A DNA stretch of 64,000 nt, taken from Capnocytophaga granulosa ATCC 51502 (lineage in GTDB: Bacteria; Bacteroidota; Bacteroidia; Flavobacteriales; Flavobacteriaceae). The first letter of the stretch is position 1. Each line of letters starts with the position of its first letter. The notes under the pieces were generated by a model that did not search any database, had not been told where the DNA came from, and worked only from the letters and a program-made list of their open reading frames with translations. The translations under genes were made by a program, and so were the position numbers. Shown here in pieces: positions 25,311 through 33,394 of this stretch. Location of the stretch: positions 177,732 to 241,731 of the forward strand of contig NZ_KE150242.1 in NCBI RefSeq assembly GCF_000411115.1, in the 5' to 3' direction.

Positions 25311-27635
25311 TTATTTAAAAAATAATTCACTCACCTTTCCTTGTCCTGCCCACTGCATATCATAGACCTCGTCGGCAAGGGTAGGGTCATTTTCTATTTG
25401 TAGCCCTTGGGCTTCGGCTTTGAGCTTTAGTAGGTTTCCGATAGTGAATTTGCTGTTGAGTTTTTCTAAGAGAGCATTTACGCCACTTATAGAAAGCGCC
25501 TGGGCTACCTGTCCTTGGAAAGGGAGTTCCATCCAGATAATCTCTTTAGCCTCCACGTCCAACACCCCAAAGAGCAGTCCCTTCTGCAAGGGCTGGGTGA
25601 TACGTACCTGATGAATCACCGCCGAAGGATCATAAGCTACTCCAGTGCGTTCGGATACTTTCATCTTATACTTACTATCCATCCATCCTACCACTAAGTT
25701 AGGCGACAAAGCACCACAAGAATACGCATTGCAGACAAAGGTTACATATTTGGCCTTGTGCTGGCGTAGAGTATTGACATCAATATTGATATATTCGGCC
25801 GTACCTACCTTGTCAGGGATACTGCGAATATCTCCGCTGTGCTGGCACCCTAAGGTGGTAAGTCGCCCAAAATAGCAAATATCTGACCTATCCTGATAGA
25901 TGATGCGGCAGGACAAGTCCATATCGAGATGCTGAGCAGGCAGGTCTTTCCCCCATTGCATAAAAAGGCGTATCTCATTACCCTCTAATGGGAAACGAGT
26001 ACCCATAAGGGTCGCATTGAAGTCATGTACATTATGGCTTCTATCACCTATAGGTAGCGGTATATGGTAGAGTTGTGGGTCTATATAAATAAAATGATGT
26101 TCGTTTTCCTCCTTAGCGAACTGATGCTGTATTGTCCATAAGCAAAGGTCTTCTATCTTAGCCTTCATCTCAGCCAATTGCTCCTCATTATAGCTTTCGA
26201 CAACCAAGGGATGCTTAGGAATCTCCACTCGTGTTCCCATGATGGTCTGTACGCTGCGTTTGCCCTCTTTGCTAAAGTACAAATCGGCATACGTATTTAG
26301 GGTAAAGAGTAGGCGAGTAGGCACTTGGTCTATGATTTCCTTGAAGGTAGAAAGCGTGTCGTCGGCTCCCAGCCAAAGCATACAAGCAAAGAGAGAGCGG
26401 GCAAAGACCCCAGGGCGCTGTTTAAGCAGGAAAAAAGCCTTTTCGCTATCCATATTCTGGTAAGCAGCATTAAGTTCGGCTTGCCATACACTATAACGCT
26501 CGTTATAGAATACGTCCAAAAGGGTAGCGAGCTTTTCAAAGCCCTTCTTCTTGCTGTATTCTGCCAAGCGCAAGGCACGGATAAAGCGCACCCACATCTC
26601 ACGCTTGGGGTGCATGATCTCACATGCCTTTTCCGCTGAAAGAGGTAAGGCATTGAGCCAATGCGCTACTCTGGCACATTCCTGGCGGGAGTACTTGAGC
26701 TTGAGTTCTTTTTGTGCTCTTTCTTTGACAGTCATACTCAGGTCTAAGGATCTGACGATATGATAGTTGTTCTTAGCGTCCTTCTTCATGATGGTCTTAG
26801 GTTCTACAATTTGTAAAAAACCTGTTCTTTTATACCACAAATAGCGCAATATATCGGTAGGAGAGCTAAAGCAAGCTCCAGCTTCGGCTTCCTTATCCTG
26901 AGCAATATAGCTATCTACTACCAAGACGAGCGTCTCCTTCATACCAATACGAGTCTCAGGAGCCACTGAGAAATAAGGTAACAGCAGCTTAAGCGAATCG
27001 GACTGAGTAGCATCCAAAGCAGTTTTGGAGCTTAGTAGGTTTTGGAAAAAGGTATTGGCCTCTGCCTCACGCCATAGATCAAGGATTTTGAGTTTGCTAC
27101 CCTGTCCTTGATATTCTATTTCACCCAATTCAAAAGGGGTTCCACAGAAAGGACAACCATTGTAGCGATCCAGCGGAAAAGTACCATAAGGAATATAGTG
27201 TCCGCAGGCTGAAAAGCGTTCATGCTTAGGGGTAAAAGGCTCCTTATGATTTTCTTTCTTATAGCTCTCTTCATATAGATAGTCAAAGTAATCATCAGAC
27301 TTTATCAAATGAGGATATTGGTTATAAAAAGCGGTGATAAGATGGTCAATGAACCCTTCCCCTGTAGGCACTTCCCAATTCTTGATAAGGGGTGTCCAGT
27401 TGAGTTTTACATGAAGTACCTCTTTTATTATCTTGACAACAGACTGGCGATACTCGTTTGTCGTACCATTGATAGCATGCAAAAGGTCTTCGGTAAGGCC
27501 AAAACCATGCTTTCGCAAGGCAGCTACCAATTCCAAGGTACCTGGTTGTATAGCCTTTTGAGAAGGCATCGTATCAGGGACGAATAAAGCGTTTTGCCTA
27601 AGGGCAACTTTCAGTAGGGCAGTTATCTTTTCCAT
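25311..27635 (-). CDS. Large zinc-finger protein with C-terminal TerD-like domain (MXAN_6230/SCO0854-type)
   Basis: The 774-residue cytosolic protein has a treble-clef/RING-like zinc site (Cys144, His146, Cys161, Cys164: 'SACGHYIPYG' and 'NGCPFCG'). A long helical region follows. Near residues 570-690 is a TerD-like domain: 'MDLSCRIIY', 'CQHSGDIRS', 'GTAEYINIDVNTL', 'YVTFVCNAYSCG'. This architecture matches the RING-containing family associated with Ter stress systems in actinobacteria and myxobacteria. No terC, terB or other ter genes are adjacent. The frame extends 11 codons upstream to a GTG, but the ATG at 27635 is preferred. The role is unknown. Confidence 0.75.
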   Translation of the reverse strand: MEKITALLKVALRQNALFVPDTMPSQKAIQPGTLELVAALRKHGFGLTEDLLHAINGTTNEYRQSVVKIIKEVLHVKLNWTPLIKNWEVPTGEGFIDHLITAFYNQYPHLIKSDDYFDYLYEESYKKENHKEPFTPKHERFSACGHYIPYGTFPLDRYNGCPFCGTPFELGEIEYQGQGSKLKILDLWREAEANTFFQNLLSSKTALDATQSDSLKLLLPYFSVAPETRIGMKETLVLVVDSYIAQDKEAEAGACFSSPTDILRYLWYKRTGFLQIVEPKTIMKKDAKNNYHIVRSLDLSMTVKERAQKELKLKYSRQECARVAHWLNALPLSAEKACEIMHPKREMWVRFIRALRLAEYSKKKGFEKLATLLDVFYNERYSVWQAELNAAYQNMDSEKAFFLLKQRPGVFARSLFACMLWLGADDTLSTFKEIIDQVPTRLLFTLNTYADLYFSKEGKRSVQTIMGTRVEIPKHPLVVESYNEEQLAEMKAKIEDLCLWTIQHQFAKEENEHHFIYIDPQLYHIPLPIGDRSHNVHDFNATLMGTRFPLEGNEIRLFMQWGKDLPAQHLDMDLSCRIIYQDRSDICYFGRLTTLGCQHSGDIRSIPDKVGTAEYINIDVNTLRQHKAKYVTFVCNAYSCGALSPNLVVGWMDSKYKMKVSERTGVAYDPSAVIHQVRITQPLQKGLLFGVLDVEAKEIIWMELPFQGQVAQALSISGVNALLEKLNSKFTIGNLLKLKAEAQGLQIENDPTLADEVYDMQWAGQGKVSELFFK

Positions 27636-27732
27636 AGCATTATACAATAAAAAAAGAAAGGTAATCACAGAAGTAAATCTTAACCTAAAAGAGAGAAGTA
27701 ACTTCTGTTTGACCTTTCTTAGTTGTTTTTTG

Positions 27733-27855
27733 TAGGACAGACGGGACTCGAACCCGCAACCAGGGAGTTAGAAGCTCAGAAGTAAATAGTAATTGACCTC
27801 CTCAAGGAGAATAATCTTACTATTGACCTGCTCTACCCAATTGAGCTACTGTCCT
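27733..27855 (-). tRNA. tRNA-Arg(UCU) interrupted by a 49-nt insert in the anticodon stem
   Basis: Read on the minus strand, the acceptor arms AGGACAG and CTGTCCT pair perfectly over 7 bp. The D arm is GCTC/GAGC with GGG in the loop, and the T arm is GCGGG-TTCGAGT-CCCGT. The anticodon loop CTTCTAA reads UCU (Arg) with T33 and A37. The gene is 123 nt; deleting 27778-27826 gives exactly 74 nt and joins GG to GAG, forming GGGAG, which pairs perfectly with CTCCC. No other junction does this. The discriminator is A; CCA is not encoded. A -7 box lies 23 nt upstream, suggesting it is transcribed. It could be a processed gene, a tolerated expansion or a pseudogene. Confidence 0.8.
27778..27826 (-). 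other. Intervening sequence within tRNA-Arg
   Basis: The 49-nt insert folds by itself: AATAGTAA pairs with TTACTATT (8 bp), enclosing CTCC-TTGA-GGAG. It contains the octamer AGGTCAAT, which is repeated at the 5' junction. Its 3' end resembles the sequence just downstream of the tRNA (27694-27715). It is too short for a group I or II intron and has no recognisable bulge-helix-bulge. Confidence 0.7.
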
Positions 27856-27878
27856 AATGTTAATCTCTCTTTCTGGGT

Positions 27879-27887
27879 GCAAAATTA
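27879..27887 (-). promoter_or_regulatory. -7 box upstream of tRNA-Arg
   Basis: TAATTTTGC on the minus strand, 23 nt before the first tRNA base. No clear -33 element. Confidence 0.5.
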
Positions 27888-27962
27888 TAACCCTACTGCG
27901 CAATGTTTTTGCGTAGTTGTAGAAAAAGAGAAAGATTAACAAAAATATAACATTATTGTAAT

Positions 27963-28784
27963 TTATACCGCTACATTGAAATCCCTAAGTGCTTCATTTA
28001 GAGATGTTTTTAGATCGGTAGAGGCTTTTCGCTGTCCGATGATAAGGGCGCAGGGTACTTGGTAAGCGCCAGCGGGGAATTGCTTGGTATAGCTCCCTGG
28101 AATCACCACTGAGCGGGCAGGGACATAGCCCTTGTATTCTACTGGTTTTTCACCTGTTACATCTATAATCTTGGTGGAGGCTGTCAGTACAACATTGGCG
28201 CCTAAGACAGCTTCTTTCTCTACACGTACCCCTTCTACTATGATGGAGCGAGAGCCTAAGAAAGCACCGTCCTCTATCACAACGGGGGCTGCTTGTAGAG
28301 GTTCCAATACCCCTCCTATACCTACCCCTCCGCTTATGTGTACATTCTTACCCACTTGGGCACAACTACCCACGGTAGCCCATGTATCAACCATGGTGCC
28401 ACTATCGACATAAGCACCAATATTTACATAAGAAGGCATCAGTACGACCCCTGAGGCGAGATAAGCCCCACGACGAGCGGTAGCAGGGGGTACTACACGT
28501 ACGCCCTTATCCTCATAGTTGTGCTTGAGGGGAATCTTATCATAGTACTCGAAGATCCCTACCTCTTTGGTTTCCATTTTGCGGAAAGGAAAGTATAGAA
28601 TGACTGCTTTTTTAATCCATTCGTGTACATACCAACCCTTATCAGAGGGAGTGGCTACCCTTAGTTCTCCACGGTCGAGTAGGTCTATGGTAGCATCAAT
28701 GGTTTTCATAGTAGCTTCATCGGAAAGCAGATGGCGGTTTTCCCATGCAGCCTCTATTTTCTCTTGTAAATCTTTTATATTCAT
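27963..28784 (-). CDS. dapD: 2,3,4,5-tetrahydropyridine-2,6-dicarboxylate N-succinyltransferase
   Basis: DapD succinylates tetrahydrodipicolinate in the meso-diaminopimelate/lysine pathway that feeds peptidoglycan. The 273-residue protein has the DapD N-terminal domain ('LQEKIEAAWENRHLL') and a left-handed beta-helix of hexapeptides ('GAYLASGVVLMPSYVNIGAYV', 'GTMVDTWATVGSCAQVG'). The frame extends nine codons upstream, but the ATG at 28784 fits the family and lies after the promoter box at 28808-28816. Confidence 0.96.
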   Translation of the reverse strand: MNIKDLQEKIEAAWENRHLLSDEATMKTIDATIDLLDRGELRVATPSDKGWYVHEWIKKAVILYFPFRKMETKEVGIFEYYDKIPLKHNYEDKGVRVVPPATARRGAYLASGVVLMPSYVNIGAYVDSGTMVDTWATVGSCAQVGKNVHISGGVGIGGVLEPLQAAPVVIEDGAFLGSRSIIVEGVRVEKEAVLGANVVLTASTKIIDVTGEKPVEYKGYVPARSVVIPGSYTKQFPAGAYQVPCALIIGQRKASTDLKTSLNEALRDFNVAV

Positions 28785-28807
28785 AATTGATGATTCATTT
28801 CTTATTT

Positions 28808-28816
28808 GCAAAGATA
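28808..28816 (-). promoter_or_regulatory. -7 box of dapD
   Basis: TATCTTTGC on the minus strand, 23 nt before the ATG. Confidence 0.6.
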
Positions 28817-28863
28817 AGAAATTTAATGATTGATGAAGTAATGTTTAATGATTAATTAACGCC

Positions 28864-29409
28864 TTAAGATTGGTATACTAGGTGCTTGTAAGGAGCCCCT
28901 GCGAGCATCTTCATATCGGCATATACAAAGCCCATACGAAGGTAAAGTTTTTCCGCTTGGGGGTTGTCCATGGAGACCAATAGTCCTATGGTCTCTCCCT
29001 TGAGCTGTTCCTTGAGGTGAAGTAGCAGGGAGGAGCCTATACCCTTGCCTTGTGCTTTTGGGGATACGCTGAGGGTATCTATATAAAATTCACCGGCTTG
29101 TGTCTCCTTCTCTAAGCGTATATTGTGGCCGTAGGAGGCTTTGACAAAGTCAAAAACAGACTGGGACAAGGGATCTATATGGGCACCATTGTAATAGACA
29201 AGCGAGCCGAGAATCTGTTTGTCTTTTTCATATACCAAAGTATTCTCGTAAGAATACTGATTGTTCTGCTTTAAGAAGAGTCTTTCCAAGAATCGGACAG
29301 ACTCATGGGGGTCTTCCCGCTGGATAAGTTTGAAAACGATTTCAGACATAGCCTGAAACATAAGGGGTGCCACAAAAGGGGCATCGGCGGGGGTGGCTGT
29401 ACGTATCAT
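28864..29409 (-). CDS. GNAT family N-acetyltransferase
   Basis: This 181-residue enzyme has the acetyl-CoA-binding motif A 'VSPKAQGKGIGSSLL' (about 113-127), preceded by the strand 'FYIDTLSV'. 'NPQAEKLYLRMGF' near the C-terminus closes the fold. The acceptor substrate cannot be inferred. Its start codon overlaps the stop of the TonB-like gene by 4 nt, so truB, the TonB-like gene and this gene form one translationally coupled unit. Confidence 0.9.
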   Translation of the reverse strand: MIRTATPADAPFVAPLMFQAMSEIVFKLIQREDPHESVRFLERLFLKQNNQYSYENTLVYEKDKQILGSLVYYNGAHIDPLSQSVFDFVKASYGHNIRLEKETQAGEFYIDTLSVSPKAQGKGIGSSLLLHLKEQLKGETIGLLVSMDNPQAEKLYLRMGFVYADMKMLAGAPYKHLVYQS

Positions 29410-30173
29410 TGAAATAGGTAAGTAATGGTTCCGAGTTGTTTGTTTTTGCTATCTTTGTTAAAGCGAGCTTTGCGGGCGTAATAGATAGCATTGTCTATCA
29501 AGCATCCGTTGGCTGTACTTGAAGAGGCTTTGTTATAAGAGGCCTCTATGACTCGTCCTTGGTCATCTACAGTGATATTGACGACCACTTTGCCTGATTC
29601 CTCACAAGTATAGACGGGGTTAGGGAGTTCTGCAACGGCTTCTCTTCCAGAGAGATAATAGGAAATAAGGGTACGCTTATTGGCTTTTTTCTCATTCTTG
29701 TTTTGTGGCTTATATTTCTCCAAATCTTTGAAAGACATACCATCATTGACCTTATAGGGTTCCACTTTGGGTGGTTCTATGCCTTCTGCTTCGCCAGGGG
29801 TCTTATCTGTCTGACCAGAAGCTTCTTGAGCTTGTTGTTTGGCTAAAAGGTCGTCCAAACTCTCAAGGTCTTTGGCCTGTTTGATACGAGAATCAGCTTC
29901 GTTATAGGAGCGGGTGGTTATTGGCGCATTATCGGGAACACTTTCTTGTTCTTTTTGGGTATCCTCAGGGATTTTTTCTTCCTTTAGGAGCTTGTCTATT
30001 TCCTCGGCAGGGGGAATCTCTAACCAAATCTCTTCAGGCTTATTATTGACCCTAATGATAATAAATGAAACCACTATACAAAGCATAATCACTAAGGTAA
30101 TGACAAAAGCCCTTTCCTTACCAGACAAGCTTGTGGCTTCAATTTCTCTCTTAATGTATTGTGTTAGTTTCAT
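29406..30173 (-). CDS. TonB-like energy transducer family protein
   Basis: The 255-residue protein has one transmembrane segment (about 23-41) after a short cytosolic N-terminus. A Pro/Glu/Gln/Lys-rich periplasmic linker follows. The C-terminal domain ('CEESGKVVVNITVDDQGRVIEA', 'AIYYARKARFN') resembles the TonB C-terminal fold. Such proteins may pass energy to outer-membrane receptors, but no ExbB/ExbD is nearby. It overlaps truB by 23 nt. Confidence 0.75.
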   Translation of the reverse strand: MKLTQYIKREIEATSLSGKERAFVITLVIMLCIVVSFIIIRVNNKPEEIWLEIPPAEEIDKLLKEEKIPEDTQKEQESVPDNAPITTRSYNEADSRIKQAKDLESLDDLLAKQQAQEASGQTDKTPGEAEGIEPPKVEPYKVNDGMSFKDLEKYKPQNKNEKKANKRTLISYYLSGREAVAELPNPVYTCEESGKVVVNITVDDQGRVIEASYNKASSSTANGCLIDNAIYYARKARFNKDSKNKQLGTITYLFQ

Positions 30174-30864
30174 GGGGGGTGTGGTTTATAAATTGTTGCA
30201 CAAAGTCCTCAGGGGTGTAGGCTTGTGCTACAGCGTATGCTCCTATCTGGGTACGCCTTAGGGAGGTAAGGTGAGCTCCACTACCTAAGGCCTTGCCTAT
30301 ATCATGTACCAAGGAACGTATATAAGTCCCTTTGCTACAATGTACCTTAAAGGAGAGTTCTTTTTCTCCTATGAGGGAGAGTTCTAAGGCATGTATGGTA
30401 ATAGCTCTTTTGGGCACTTCGGTAGTCTCTCCTTTGCGAGCGAGTTCATAGAGGCGCTTTCCATCTTTTTTGATAGCCGAGAATAGGGGAGGGGCTTGAA
30501 TGAGATCTCCAACAAACTGTTCTCTGACCTGCTCAATGAGTTCGGGAGTGATATGCTCGGTTGGGAAGGTGGCGTCAATCTCTGTTTCTAAGTCATAGGA
30601 AGGTGTGGTAGCTCCTAGCGCAATGGTGCCAGTGTATATCTTGGGAGCGTCCTGTATCTGAGGGATTTGCTTGGTATGCTTGCCTGTGCATAATATCAAA
30701 AGCCCTGTAGCCAAGGGGTCAAGGGTACCAGCATGGCCTATCTTGAATTTTTTCAGACGATACTTCTTCATGATAGCCCACTTGAGTTTGTTGACCGCTT
30801 GGAAAGAACTCCAGTGTAAAGGTTTGTCAATCAGTATGATAGTTCCTTCTATGAGTGATTGCAT
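30151..30864 (-). CDS. truB: tRNA pseudouridine(55) synthase TruB
   Basis: TruB makes pseudouridine 55 in the T loop of tRNAs. The 237-residue protein contains 'GHAGTLDPLATGLL' with catalytic Asp49, 'GTYIRSLVHDIG' and 'LRRTQIGAY'. The length is that of the short Bacteroidota form without a PUA domain. The promoter box lies at 30899-30907 (minus). Two genes are coupled downstream. Confidence 0.97.
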   Translation of the reverse strand: MQSLIEGTIILIDKPLHWSSFQAVNKLKWAIMKKYRLKKFKIGHAGTLDPLATGLLILCTGKHTKQIPQIQDAPKIYTGTIALGATTPSYDLETEIDATFPTEHITPELIEQVREQFVGDLIQAPPLFSAIKKDGKRLYELARKGETTEVPKRAITIHALELSLIGEKELSFKVHCSKGTYIRSLVHDIGKALGSGAHLTSLRRTQIGAYAVAQAYTPEDFVQQFINHTPHETNTIH

Positions 30865-30898
30865 AGGTAAAATGATTTTTAAGGAAATGAAAGTTGTG

Positions 30899-30907
30899 GC
30901 AAAAGTA
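30899..30907 (-). promoter_or_regulatory. -7 box of the truB operon
   Basis: TACTTTTGC on the minus strand, 34 nt before the truB ATG. Confidence 0.55.
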
Positions 30908-31125
30908 CATTTATTTTTTTAATTCTAATAGCTTTTTGCGAAAATAAATCAGTCAAGCGGAAAAAATAAGAGTGAAGAGGATACTTTTCTCTTTTCTCTT
31001 CTTCCACTTCACAATTGATATTTCGGACTTATAAGTGTTAAATTTATGTTTATTTAGAATGAAAACAAAATACCCTTGAAGCATTATTTTTCTTTGGAGA
31101 ATGCGAAAAATTGATTATTTCTGCA

Positions 31126-31761
31126 ATGGAAATAAAAAAACAAAACATTAATAATATGCCAACGTCTTCAAATGAAAGCACCCCTAAGAAAGGCCGATTC
31201 TTTCGGTATCTGATTCCTTCTTTTGTAGGAATTATATTGGGCTTGTGTGGGTATATATTTTACCTTTCCAAGGCGCATTCTTATCTTTCGGATGACCCCA
31301 AGGTGTGTGTGAACTGCCACATCATGGAGCCAGAATATGCTACATGGTCGCACTCCTCACATGGTCGCAATACGGTCTGCAACGATTGTCATGTACCTCA
31401 TGACAATGTGTTCCGTAAGTATTACTTCAAGGCCAATGACGGGCTAAGGCATGCTACCATGTTCACCTTTCGACTCGAACCACAGGTGATCAAAATGCAT
31501 GCTCCAGGGCAGAAGGTCGTACAGGAGAACTGTATCCGCTGCCATAGCACTCTTGTCTCTGAAGTAAGGCTAGGTAAAGTAACTGCTCCTATGGCACATG
31601 CCGGTAATGGTAAGCTCTGCTGGGAGTGTCACCGCGAGGTGCCGCACAGTCGCGTACGCGGATTGAACTCCGCTCCTCACTCTCCTGTACCTATCATAGA
31701 TGATATGGGTGAAAATACCCCGCAGTGGATACAGGACTTAATAAAAACAGAAAAAAAATAA
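31126..31761 (+). CDS. nrfH: Cytochrome c nitrite reductase small subunit NrfH
   Basis: NrfH is the membrane-anchored tetraheme quinol dehydrogenase that feeds electrons to NrfA. The protein has one N-terminal transmembrane helix ('YLIPSFVGIILGLCGYIFYL') and four CxxCH sites (CVNCH, CNDCH, CIRCH, CWECH). The longest frame starts at a TTG (31111); the ATG at 31126 is used, though an ATG at 31156 is also possible. It is followed 30 nt later by nrfA. Confidence 0.95.
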   Translation: MEIKKQNINNMPTSSNESTPKKGRFFRYLIPSFVGIILGLCGYIFYLSKAHSYLSDDPKVCVNCHIMEPEYATWSHSSHGRNTVCNDCHVPHDNVFRKYYFKANDGLRHATMFTFRLEPQVIKMHAPGQKVVQENCIRCHSTLVSEVRLGKVTAPMAHAGNGKLCWECHREVPHSRVRGLNSAPHSPVPIIDDMGENTPQWIQDLIKTEKK

Positions 31762-31791
31762 TTGATTAAAAACAAACTAATTTATACAACG

Positions 31792-33258
31792 ATGAAAAAG
31801 AAAAATTGGTTACTAGTAGGAATATTAGCTATAGTGACGTTCCTTTTAGGTTTGTTAGCTAATTCCATAATGAATAGGTCTCATGAGGCCGAATTTATAG
31901 CCAAAGGTGGTAATAACTTGGAAGACCAAGAATGCCGCAATGAGCTTTATAAACCGTTCTACCCTCGTCAGTATGACTCTTGGGAAGCTACTGCCGATAC
32001 TACCTTCCGCTCTAAGTATATGAGTAGCCGTGCCGACGATATGTTAGCACAACGCCCTGAAATGGTTATCCTTTGGGCAGGGTATGCCTTCTCTAAGGAC
32101 TATACTTCACCACGTGGACATATGTACACTATCGAGGATGTTACTCGTACCCTCCGTACAGGAGCTCCTTCTGAGACTACCCACTCTCCACAGCCAGGTA
32201 CTTGCTGGACTTGTAAGAGCCCTGATGTACCTCGTCTTATGAAGAAAGTAGGTTTGGAAGAATACTATAGTGCCCCTTGGGACAAGTGGGGTAGCGAAAT
32301 AGTGAACCCTATTGGTTGTGCTACTTGCCACAATACTAAGACTATGAAATTGGAAGTACACCAACCAGCGTTGGCTGAGGCTTTTGCTCGCCAAGGAAAA
32401 GACATCAACAAAGCGACTCACCAAGAAATGCGTTCCCTTGTATGTGCCCAATGCCACGTAGAATACTACTTCAAAGGAGATAAGAAATACCTTACTTTCC
32501 CATGGGACGAAGGTATGACTGTGGAAAAAATGGAAGAATACTACGACAAAGAAGGCTGGACAGACTATGTTCATAAACTGAGTCGTGCTCCTATTATCAA
32601 GGCACAACACCCCGATTATGAGCTTTCTCAGCTCGGTATCCACGGACAGCGTGGAGTATCTTGTGCAGACTGCCACATGCCTTACAAGACCGATGGGGCT
32701 GTGAAATTCACTGATCACCAAATCTCCAGTCCTTTGCGTAATATTTCTGCCAGTTGCCAAACTTGTCACCGCCAAAGCGAAGAAGACCTTAGAAAGAATG
32801 TATATGACCGACAAGATGCTGTATATGGTATGCGTATGAAACTTGAAAAGGAATTGGCTAAAGTACATTTTAAAGCTAAATTCTTGTGGGACAATGGGGC
32901 AACTGAAGAACAAATGAAACCTACCTTAGCTCTTATCCGTAAGTCTCAATGGCGTTGGGATATGGTACACTCCTCACATGGAGCGGCTTTCCATGCTCCT
33001 ATAGAGTCAGAGCGTCTCCTTAGTGATGGGCTTATTTATGCTCTTGAAGCTGAAAAGAACTTGGATGTGCTTAAAGAAAAATTGCATATCGCAGCTGAGT
33101 TCGTAATGCCAGACATTAGTACTAAGGCTAAAGCTCAAAAAGAAATAGGCTTAGACATACCTAAAGAAGAAGCAGCTAAGAAAGAATTCTTGAAAACTAT
33201 CGTTCCTAAATGGCTCGAAGAAGCTCGTAAAGAAGGTCGCTTAGTTACACAAAAATAG
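31792..33258 (+). CDS. nrfA: Ammonia-forming cytochrome c nitrite reductase NrfA
   Basis: NrfA reduces nitrite to ammonium with six electrons in the periplasm. The 488-residue protein has a signal/anchor helix at 5-22, the hallmark catalytic heme site CWTCK, and four further CxxCH sites (CATCH, CAQCH, CADCH, CQTCH), giving five hemes. The frame extends upstream to a TTG at 31762, but the ATG at 31792 gives a normal leader. It ends at a strong terminator and is followed by two cytochrome c maturation genes, so the locus supplies both the enzyme and its heme attachment. Confidence 0.97.
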   Translation: MKKKNWLLVGILAIVTFLLGLLANSIMNRSHEAEFIAKGGNNLEDQECRNELYKPFYPRQYDSWEATADTTFRSKYMSSRADDMLAQRPEMVILWAGYAFSKDYTSPRGHMYTIEDVTRTLRTGAPSETTHSPQPGTCWTCKSPDVPRLMKKVGLEEYYSAPWDKWGSEIVNPIGCATCHNTKTMKLEVHQPALAEAFARQGKDINKATHQEMRSLVCAQCHVEYYFKGDKKYLTFPWDEGMTVEKMEEYYDKEGWTDYVHKLSRAPIIKAQHPDYELSQLGIHGQRGVSCADCHMPYKTDGAVKFTDHQISSPLRNISASCQTCHRQSEEDLRKNVYDRQDAVYGMRMKLEKELAKVHFKAKFLWDNGATEEQMKPTLALIRKSQWRWDMVHSSHGAAFHAPIESERLLSDGLIYALEAEKNLDVLKEKLHIAAEFVMPDISTKAKAQKEIGLDIPKEEAAKKEFLKTIVPKWLEEARKEGRLVTQK

Positions 33259-33276
33259 TGCGAACTGCACAAATAA

Positions 33277-33304
33277 TTAGGGGCGAATGACAATTCGCCC
33301 CTAA
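33277..33304 (+). terminator. Terminator after nrfA
   Basis: TTAGGGGCGAAT and ATTCGCCCCTAA form a perfect 12-bp stem with loop GACA, followed by TTTTTA. A similar sequence lies at 52858-52882. Confidence 0.8.
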
Positions 33305-33394
33305 TTTTTACTCACATACTCACTTTTGCGACTTTTCAAAGTTCCAAGTATTTGCTTGGCTTTACTTTTTATTTTTTACTTTTTATCTTGAAAA

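Noticed and set aside
27778..27826. Group I or group II intron in the tRNA
   Set aside because: 49 nt is far too short for either ribozyme core, and the position in the stem is not a group I site.
27733..27855. Reading the interrupted tRNA as tRNA-Leu(AAG) with a long variable arm
   Set aside because: A loop GTAAGAT with flanking AATA/TATT can be drawn, but the stem has only four A-T pairs and the remaining ~40 nt cannot make a normal variable arm. The Arg(UCU) solution gives perfect stems and exactly 74 nt.
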